A DNA stretch of 7,118 nt from JAFGTE01 sp043800105. GTDB lineage: Bacteria; Patescibacteriota; Gracilibacteria; UM-FILTER-43-11. The notes under the pieces were generated by a model. It worked only from the letters and a program-made list of their open reading frames with translations. It made no database searches and was not told the origin of the DNA. Below, one piece after another: positions 5,925 through 7,118 of the stretch (position 1 is the stretch's first letter; every line of letters starts with the position of its first letter). Location of the stretch: assembly GCA_043800105.1 (NCBI GenBank), contig JAZDNJ010000071.1:1-7118 (forward strand), in the 5' to 3' direction. A program made the translations under genes and the position numbers.

Positions 5925-5947
5925 GATTTGAGCATTAAGAACCCTCT

Positions 5948-6568
5948 ATGGCAAAAAAAGACGACCATCAATTTCCACAGCACATTGCTGAAGCCCTCAA
6001 TAGCATTGAGGAACTAAAACTTATGGGCGAACATGATAAATCTATTCTGGAAGCTGAGAGGCTCCTTTTTCAGGATCCCAACTGCGTGGAAGCGCTGGAG
6101 GAAATCGCTGATAATTATGTGAGTCTGGATAAATACGACAAGGCAGAAAAAGCCTGCCATCACGCGCTTAAGCTGAACGAAAAAAGTTACACGGCCAAAT
6201 ATATTCTTGGCTTTATTCATTCGCAGAAGCAGGAATGGCCAAAGGCGATCAGCTACTTAAAAAGCTCCAACAGTATCCATTCCAATAATCCGGAAATCCT
6301 GCGCTGTCTGGGCTGGGCTCTTTTTAATTCCAACAAACGAACTCAGGGTGTTGTTATTCTTGAGCGGTCGCTAAACCTTGACCCCGAAAACGCGCTGACC
6401 CTGTGCGATTTGGGAATCTGCTATATGCAGATGAAGAATTTTGATAAGTCCATTGAGCTTTTAAAGAAAGCCATGCAGCTGGATCCCGATAACCAGCGGA
6501 TCAAGGATTGTTTCGCCGCCGCCAGCTCTTTTCGGGACCGTTTTTCGGGAATGCGAACTAAGAGATAA
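5948..6568 (+). CDS. Tetratricopeptide-repeat protein
   Basis: This 206-residue protein is built mostly of TPR units, which form a helical scaffold for protein-protein contacts. I read a diverged first unit (about 13-46) and four better ones (about 47-80, 81-114, 115-148, 149-182). The last is the most canonical: LCDLGICYMQMKNFDKSIELLKKAMQLDPDN is its span in meaning, with Leu, Gly, Tyr, Ala and Pro at consensus sites. A short basic tail (SGMRTKR) follows. There is no signal peptide or membrane segment, so it should be cytoplasmic. No enzymatic domain is attached and the partner cannot be deduced. It has its own promoter and a 3-bp gap to the nucleotidyltransferase gene, so the two are probably co-expressed. 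The start ATG at 5948 lacks a Shine-Dalgarno site. Confidence 0.88.
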   Translation: MAKKDDHQFPQHIAEALNSIEELKLMGEHDKSILEAERLLFQDPNCVEALEEIADNYVSLDKYDKAEKACHHALKLNEKSYTAKYILGFIHSQKQEWPKAISYLKSSNSIHSNNPEILRCLGWALFNSNKRTQGVVILERSLNLDPENALTLCDLGICYMQMKNFDKSIELLKKAMQLDPDNQRIKDCFAAASSFRDRFSGMRTKR

Positions 6569-6571
6569 TCT

Positions 6572-7003
6572 ATGGCCGTAAAGCAGAAACGCTTAGTGAT
6601 GGGCTTTGGCACTTTTGACCGGGTCCATCCGGGCCATCTTTTTTACCTGCGCGAACTCAGGAAGCTTGGGGATGAGCTGATTATTGTGATTGCCCGGGAT
6701 ACCAGTGTGGAACGGCTCAAGGGCAGGCGTCCGCATTTTAGCGAGGAAGAACGGCTGCAGGCCATTTTGAAAACCGGCATTCCGGACCGCGTGATACTGG
6801 GGCATAAGAAAGATTTTCTTAAGGTGCTTCATGAACATAAACCTCATGTGCTGGGTTTTGGCTACGACCAGCAAGTAGATACTGAAGCGCTGAAACTGAA
6901 GTTTCCACATATTGAAATGGTGCGAGTGGTGGCGTATGAACCCCATAAGTTTAAGTCGAGCCTGATTATGATCGAAAACGCGCCAAATCAACTGAGATTA
7001 TAA
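6572..7003 (+). CDS. RibL/TagD-like nucleotidyltransferase (possible FAD synthase)
   Basis: This 143-residue enzyme belongs to the HxGH nucleotidyltransferase superfamily, which transfers AMP or CMP to a phosphorylated acceptor. Landmarks are FGTFDRVHPGHLFYLRELRK (12-31) with the HPGH nucleotide-binding motif (19-22), VIARDTSVERLKG (39-51), SEEERL (57-62), GYDQ (97-100) and a C-terminal FKSSLI (127-132) in the position of the second nucleotide-binding motif. The HPGHLFYLRE and GYDQ patterns resemble archaeal-type stand-alone FAD synthases (RibL) and glycerol-3-phosphate cytidylyltransferases. There is no riboflavin kinase domain, unlike bacterial RibF. Substrate choice (FMN, glycerol-3-phosphate or another phospho-compound) cannot be settled here; FAD synthase is a guess. 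It starts 3 bp after the TPR stop (TAATCT-ATG junction, no Shine-Dalgarno site). Confidence 0.82.
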   Translation: MAVKQKRLVMGFGTFDRVHPGHLFYLRELRKLGDELIIVIARDTSVERLKGRRPHFSEEERLQAILKTGIPDRVILGHKKDFLKVLHEHKPHVLGFGYDQQVDTEALKLKFPHIEMVRVVAYEPHKFKSSLIMIENAPNQLRL

Positions 7004-7019
7004 TTTGTAATCCATTTTC

Positions 7020-7048
7020 TTGTACCTGACTGGGCTTTTTGCTATATT
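7020..7048 (+). promoter_or_regulatory. Sigma70-type promoter near the window end
   Basis: TTGTAC (7020-7025) and TATATT (7043-7048) are separated by 17 bp. The predicted start near 7055 gives a leader of about 23 nt before the ATG at 7078. It begins 16 bp after the nucleotidyltransferase stop, with no terminator hairpin seen between them. Confidence 0.55.
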
Positions 7049-7077
7049 TATTCAGAGCAGGCAAAAAACAAAAATAA

Positions 7078-7118
7078 ATGAGGGAAAACCCCCTGACATT
7101 ACAGGTGATCTGGGTAAA
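7078..7118 (+). CDS. Start of an unidentified ORF, cut by window end
   Basis: An ATG at 7078 opens a frame with no stop to the end of the window: MRENPLTLQVIWV plus one incomplete codon. It follows a good promoter at a sensible distance, which is the main support. There is no clear Shine-Dalgarno site, as for most genes here. The hydrophobic run LTLQVIWV could begin a membrane segment, but thirteen residues are too few to identify a family. Confidence 0.4.
   Translation, partial: MRENPLTLQVIWV

Noticed and set aside
1..7118. CRISPR array, tRNA or rRNA genes, insertion sequence
   Set aside because: No spaced identical repeats of CRISPR size, no cloverleaf or rRNA-like stretch, and no transposase or terminal inverted repeats were seen.

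Overview
The window looks like chromosomal DNA from a Patescibacteria (CPR) bacterium, probably Parcubacteria-like. This is inferred from protein sequence character: a TrmD with a very short C-terminus, a GalU of the type that carries GDGH and ends early, a stand-alone RibL-type nucleotidyltransferase, and very tight gene packing with few clear Shine-Dalgarno sites. No rRNA or other marker in the window settles the lineage. Hand counts of sample 60-base lines give about 52-58% GC for the housekeeping genes and about 30-38% for the toxin-antitoxin genes. Every supported gene is on the plus strand.

Layout. 1-288 is the 3' end of trmD (tRNA m1G37 methyltransferase). 289-964 is an AT-rich segment with its own promoter and operator-like inverted repeat, a Phd/YefM-like antitoxin and a RelE/ParE-like toxin. 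The toxin stop overlaps the start of a DUF167/YggU-family gene (961-1233) in an ATGA junction. A 174-bp AT-rich spacer (1234-1407) follows; it holds a perfect 16-bp palindrome and an 11-bp-period TATATA array. Then comes a compact run: serS (1408-2697), ftsH (2700-4604), an Hsp20 small heat-shock protein (4620-5060) and galU (5083-5883). Five degenerate heptamers (5044-5078) run through the end of hsp20 into the hsp20-galU gap. A good sigma70-type promoter (5896-5924) begins a second unit: a TPR-repeat protein (5948-6568) and a RibL/TagD-like nucleotidyltransferase (6572-7003). Another promoter (7020-7048) precedes an ORF cut by the window end (from 7078). No stretch without a gene exceeds 300 bases.

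How the genes fit together. Most are core functions: tRNA modification, seryl-tRNA charging, membrane protein quality control (FtsH), chaperoning (Hsp20), UDP-glucose supply (GalU) and nucleotide cofactor or cytidylyl chemistry. FtsH and Hsp20 side by side form a plausible protein-quality-control pair. The toxin-antitoxin module is the clear accessory element.

I did not find a convincing new multi-gene system. The points most worth a second look are the heptamer array, the palindrome and 11-bp-phased repeats before serS, the base-composition break around the toxin-antitoxin pair, the altered TrmD C-terminal half, and the recurring TAATC-ATG gene junctions without Shine-Dalgarno sites.
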